DNA from: JBQTKD01 sp052389435 | GTDB lineage: Bacteria; Actinomycetota; Actinomycetes; Sporichthyales; Sporichthyaceae | Assembly (NCBI GenBank): GCA_052389435.1 | Contig: JBQTIB010000127.1 | Span: 1-7,483 of the forward strand | DNA: 7,483 nucleotides | Direction: 5' to 3' | Shown: positions 5,648-7,483 of the stretch, piece after piece | Layout: every line of letters begins with the position of its first letter | Numbering within the stretch: the first letter of the stretch is position 1 | Program-made: the position numbers and the translations under genes | The notes under the pieces: model-generated | Told to the model about the DNA's origin: nothing | Databases searched by the model: none | Seen by the model: the letters and a program-made list of their open reading frames with translations, nothing else

Positions 5648-5722
5648 GTGAGCGAAGCGAACCAACAAACAGATCAGCCCGAGGCTCATGCGGTCTCCGA
5701 GCGAAGCGAGGAAACCGCGTGA
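5648..5722 (+). CDS. 24-codon upstream ORF overlapping the ychF start
   Basis: GTG 5648 opens a frame of 24 codons ending at TGA 5720-5722. The peptide starts MSEANQQTDQPEA and is acidic, rich in Glu, Ala, Ser and Gln, with no hydrophobic part. Its stop overlaps the ychF GTG (5719-5721) as GTGA, the usual form of translationally coupled genes. The -10 box just upstream suggests a leaderless mRNA starting on this GTG. The frame reads through the hairpin that holds the ychF start, so ribosomes on it would open that hairpin. I see no run of one amino acid's codons that would suggest attenuation by starvation. The peptide itself may have no function. A chance frame is possible. Confidence 0.4.
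   Translation: MSEANQQTDQPEAHAVSERSEETA
5650..5709 (+). repeat. Two direct copies of an 11-mer, GAGCGAAGCGA
   Basis: Exact copies lie at 5650-5660 and 5699-5709, 49 bp apart. They fall in different reading frames of the upstream ORF (SEA and ERSE), so they are conserved as nucleic acid and not as peptide. The second copy forms exactly the loop of the hairpin at 5681-5727. Confidence 0.6.
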
Positions 5723-5727
5723 GCCTC
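5681..5727 (+). promoter_or_regulatory. Hairpin enclosing the ychF ribosome binding site and start codon
   Basis: Arm GAGGCTCATGCGGT (5681-5694) pairs with ACCGCGTGAGCCTC (5714-5727) over 14 pairs with one U-G wobble. After a C/A mismatch three more pairs close an 11-base loop, GAGCGAAGCGA. The ychF GTG (5719-5721) is fully inside the stem, and the GAGGA ribosome binding site (5708-5712) is partly paired. The fold should block direct initiation on ychF. Confidence 0.5.
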
Positions 5728-6804
5728 ACCATCGGGATCGTCGGCCTCCCCAACGTCGGCAAGTCCACCCTGTTCAACGCGCTGACGCGCAACGACGTGC
5801 TCGCGGCGAACTATCCGTTCGCCACGATCGAGCCGAACGTCGGCGTGGTGGGCGTTCCCGACCCGCGCCTCGGAGTGCTGGCGGAGCTGTACTCCTCGGC
5901 CAAGACGATTCCGGCGGCGGTGAGCTTCGTCGACATCGCGGGCATCGTGAAGGGGGCGTCGGAGGGCGCGGGGCTCGGCAACAAGTTCCTCTCGCACATC
6001 CGCGAGTGCGACGCGATCTGCCAGGTCATCCGCGTCTTCTCCGACCCGGACGTCGTGCACGTCGACGGTCAGGTCGCCCCGAAGGCGGACCTCGAGACCA
6101 TCAACACCGAACTGATCCTCGCCGACATGCAGAGCATCGAGAAGGCGCTCCCGCGGCTGGAGAAGGAAGGCCGGCTCTCCAAGGAACTCGCCAAGGAGAA
6201 CGCCGCCAAGCTCGAAGCCGTCCGCGAGGCCCTCGAGGTCCTCAACTCCGGCCGCACGATCTTCTCCGCGGGTCTGGACACGACGCCCCTGCGAGACCTG
6301 CACCTGCTCACCGCGAAGCCGTTCATCTACGTGTTCAACGTCGACTCCGACGAACTCGCCGACGCCGACCTGCTCGCCGAACTCCGCGCCCTCGTCGCGC
6401 CCGCCGAGGCGGTCCTGCTCGATGCGAAGATCGAGTCCGAGCTCATCGATCTGGACGAGGCCGAGGCCCTGGAACTGCTCCAGTCCATCGGCCAGGAGGA
6501 GTCGGGCCTGAACCAACTGGCCCGGGTCGGGTTCGCAACCCTCGGCCTGGCCACGTATCTGACGGCGGGTCCGAAAGAGTCGCGCGCCTGGACCATCAAG
6601 GCCGGCGCCACCGCCCCCGAGGCCGCGGGCGTCATCCACACCGACTTCCAGCGCGGCTTCATCAAGGCCGAGGTCGTGTCCTTCACCGACCTGATCGCCG
6701 CCGGCTCCATGGCCGAAGCCAAGGCCAAGGGCCAGGTCCGCATCGAAGGCAAGGACTACATCATGCGCGACGGCGACGTCGTGGAGTTCAGGTTCAACGT
6801 GTAG
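5719..6804 (+). CDS. ychF: YchF, Obg-family ribosome-associated ATPase
   Basis: YchF (OLA1 in eukaryotes) is a cytoplasmic P-loop protein that binds ribosomes, prefers ATP to GTP, and affects translation and stress responses. From GTG 5719 the product has 361 residues, the normal length. Motifs are G1 GLPNVGKST (9-17), the G2-region threonine in NYPFATIEPN (31-40), G3 DIAG (72-75), and a G4-position NVDS (207-210). A helical coiled-coil insert spans about 130-190. A C-terminal TGS domain spans about 278-361, ending VVEFRFNV. The GAGGA at 5708-5712 lies six bases before GTG. A longer frame from 5593 is rejected because it adds 42 non-conserved residues. The start overlaps the upstream ORF's stop and lies inside a hairpin. 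The family usually has Glu at the last G4 position; here it is Ser. Confidence 0.96.
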   Translation: MSLTIGIVGLPNVGKSTLFNALTRNDVLAANYPFATIEPNVGVVGVPDPRLGVLAELYSSAKTIPAAVSFVDIAGIVKGASEGAGLGNKFLSHIRECDAICQVIRVFSDPDVVHVDGQVAPKADLETINTELILADMQSIEKALPRLEKEGRLSKELAKENAAKLEAVREALEVLNSGRTIFSAGLDTTPLRDLHLLTAKPFIYVFNVDSDELADADLLAELRALVAPAEAVLLDAKIESELIDLDEAEALELLQSIGQEESGLNQLARVGFATLGLATYLTAGPKESRAWTIKAGATAPEAAGVIHTDFQRGFIKAEVVSFTDLIAAGSMAEAKAKGQVRIEGKDYIMRDGDVVEFRFNV

Positions 6805-6828
6805 GTCCCTCTCAGAGGAGTTCGCCGG

Positions 6829-7356
6829 ATGACCGGCATGGACGGCGCGCGCGCAGAGTTCGAAGCGACCCGGCGACTGCTCTGGAGCGCCGCGCAAGCC
6901 TTAGCGGGCGAGGGTGACCCGGAGTTGGTCTTCGACCCCGTCGGGTTGATCCTCCAGCCCGCGGATCGCGCCACGGAGTGGGACTACGACGCGACTCCGC
7001 TCGGCGCCACCACCTTCGCATCGACTGGCGGAGACGGCGTCCACTTCAGTCTCGTGGAGTCGCCTGCCAACTCGGTCATCGTGATGACAGTTCCCATGAT
7101 GTGGGACCGGCCGAACGTAGTGGTGGGCGGCAATCTGCAGGAGTTCCTATCGCTGGGTTGCCGCTTCGGTTACTTCGAACTGGAGCAGTTGGCCTACGAC
7201 CTTGCTGGAACGGCAGGTGCGATCCAAACAGCGGTCGAGGAGGACGAGGTGCTCCTGTCGGAACTCCGGAGGCGACTGGGCTTGAAGCCGTGGCCTTCCG
7301 TTCGAACTCGGCTCGAAGAACTAGTGGCATCGACTCCGGAGCCCCGGCGTAGCTGA
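6829..7356 (+). CDS. Hypothetical protein, 175 residues
   Basis: I do not recognise this family with certainty. The product is soluble, acidic and without signal peptide or membrane segment. The N-terminus is helical (EFEATRRLLWSAAQALA). A central part (about 33-95) is probably beta-rich, with TTFASTGGDGVHFSLVE and VIVMTVPMMWDRPNVVVGGN. The helical C-terminal part has EFLSLGCRFGYFELEQLAYDLAG. The overall look recalls SMI1/KNR4 (SUKH)-like proteins, some of which are toxin-immunity proteins, but this is only an impression. ATG 6829 has AGAGGAG eight bases upstream; ATG 6838 is a poorer choice. It starts 24 bp after ychF with no terminator between, so read-through is likely. Third-position G/C is lower than in ychF, and Leu25 is a TTA codon, suggesting a more recent arrival or low expression. 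Confidence 0.8.
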   Translation: MTGMDGARAEFEATRRLLWSAAQALAGEGDPELVFDPVGLILQPADRATEWDYDATPLGATTFASTGGDGVHFSLVESPANSVIVMTVPMMWDRPNVVVGGNLQEFLSLGCRFGYFELEQLAYDLAGTAGAIQTAVEEDEVLLSELRRRLGLKPWPSVRTRLEELVASTPEPRRS

Positions 7357-7483
7357 GCCCTGTGCGTCAGGCTGATGTGAGACACCTCGGGTAGTTCTTC
7401 TTCCCTTGCACGGGGCGAGATCGGGCTTGATCACGTTGACTCTCACCACTGCTGACCTGCGGGCCGTTGCCGGCGATGATGGA
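7357..7483. other. Right-edge flank with no assignable gene
   Basis: Two frames run off the edge. On the plus strand TTG 7427 opens 19 codons (MITLTLTTADLRAVAGDDG), with no good ribosome binding site. On the minus strand an open frame enters from the edge and stops at 7367-7369 after 38 codons. Neither has the strong G/C third-position bias of the clear genes, so I assign neither. A T-rich stretch at 7395-7403 is not preceded by a convincing hairpin. Confidence 0.3.

Noticed and set aside
4416..5651. 411-codon plus-strand open frame across the rmuC start and hydrolase gene
   Set aside because: It crosses the divergent promoter and two real genes in the wrong frames, and is Arg/Gly/Ala-rich without motifs.
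5650..5709. CRISPR-like reading of the repeated 11-mer
   Set aside because: Only two copies, too short for CRISPR repeats, with no further spacers and no cas genes.
5593..5718. 42-residue N-terminal extension of YchF
   Set aside because: YchF proteins begin directly with the G1 region, and GTG 5719 has a good GAGGA site. The extension lies over the promoter and hairpin sequences.
5688..6917. 409-codon plus-strand open frame starting at ATG 5688
   Set aside because: Frame shadow of ychF running beyond its end, Arg-rich and motif-free. The ATG is in the 5' arm of the hairpin and lacks a ribosome binding site.
7427..7483. Start of a further plus-strand gene at TTG 7427
   Set aside because: Only 19 codons, no clear ribosome binding site, weak codon bias, and a competing minus-strand frame over the same bases. 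Left unassigned.

Overview
The window is very GC-rich with strong G/C third-position bias, uses GTG and TTG-type starts, and carries an ispH–ychF neighbourhood of the kind known from actinobacteria (in Mycobacterium tuberculosis lytB2/ispH and ychF are near neighbours). I read it as chromosome of a high-GC actinomycete. The genus cannot be fixed from this sequence. I see no RNA genes, insertion sequences, CRISPR arrays or phage genes.

Left part (1-2493). The left edge holds the last codons of a plus-strand gene. Its stop overlaps, in a shared CTAG, the stop of a minus-strand gene. Two minus-strand genes follow, each encoding an exported type-1 copper protein (cupredoxin) with the full His/Cys/His/Met ligand set. 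The upstream one (1086-2309) is a soluble secreted protein with three 57-residue His-rich repeats at its C-terminus. The downstream one (81-926) has the same copper domain, a long Ala/Lys-rich arm and a C-terminal membrane anchor. Hairpins lie between the two genes. An 8-bp-arm inverted repeat sits immediately 5' of the upstream gene's ribosome binding site.

Middle (2494-4698). On the minus strand rmuC is followed after 10 bp by ispH, the last enzyme of the MEP isoprenoid pathway; the two are probably one operon. A 125-143 bp region with three short palindromes separates rmuC from the divergent gene to its right.

Right part (4699-7483), plus strand. A secreted SGNH/GDSL hydrolase ends in a strong 17-bp-arm hairpin. 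Next comes a likely leaderless 24-codon upstream ORF whose TGA overlaps the GTG start of ychF, with a second hairpin that buries the ychF start codon. Then come ychF, the Obg-family translation-associated ATPase, and an unrecognised 175-residue protein with a rare TTA codon. The last 127 bp hold no gene I can assign.

The housekeeping genes (rmuC, ispH, ychF) look ordinary. The most interesting parts are the paired cupredoxins with the His-repeat domain, and the uORF/hairpin arrangement in front of ychF.
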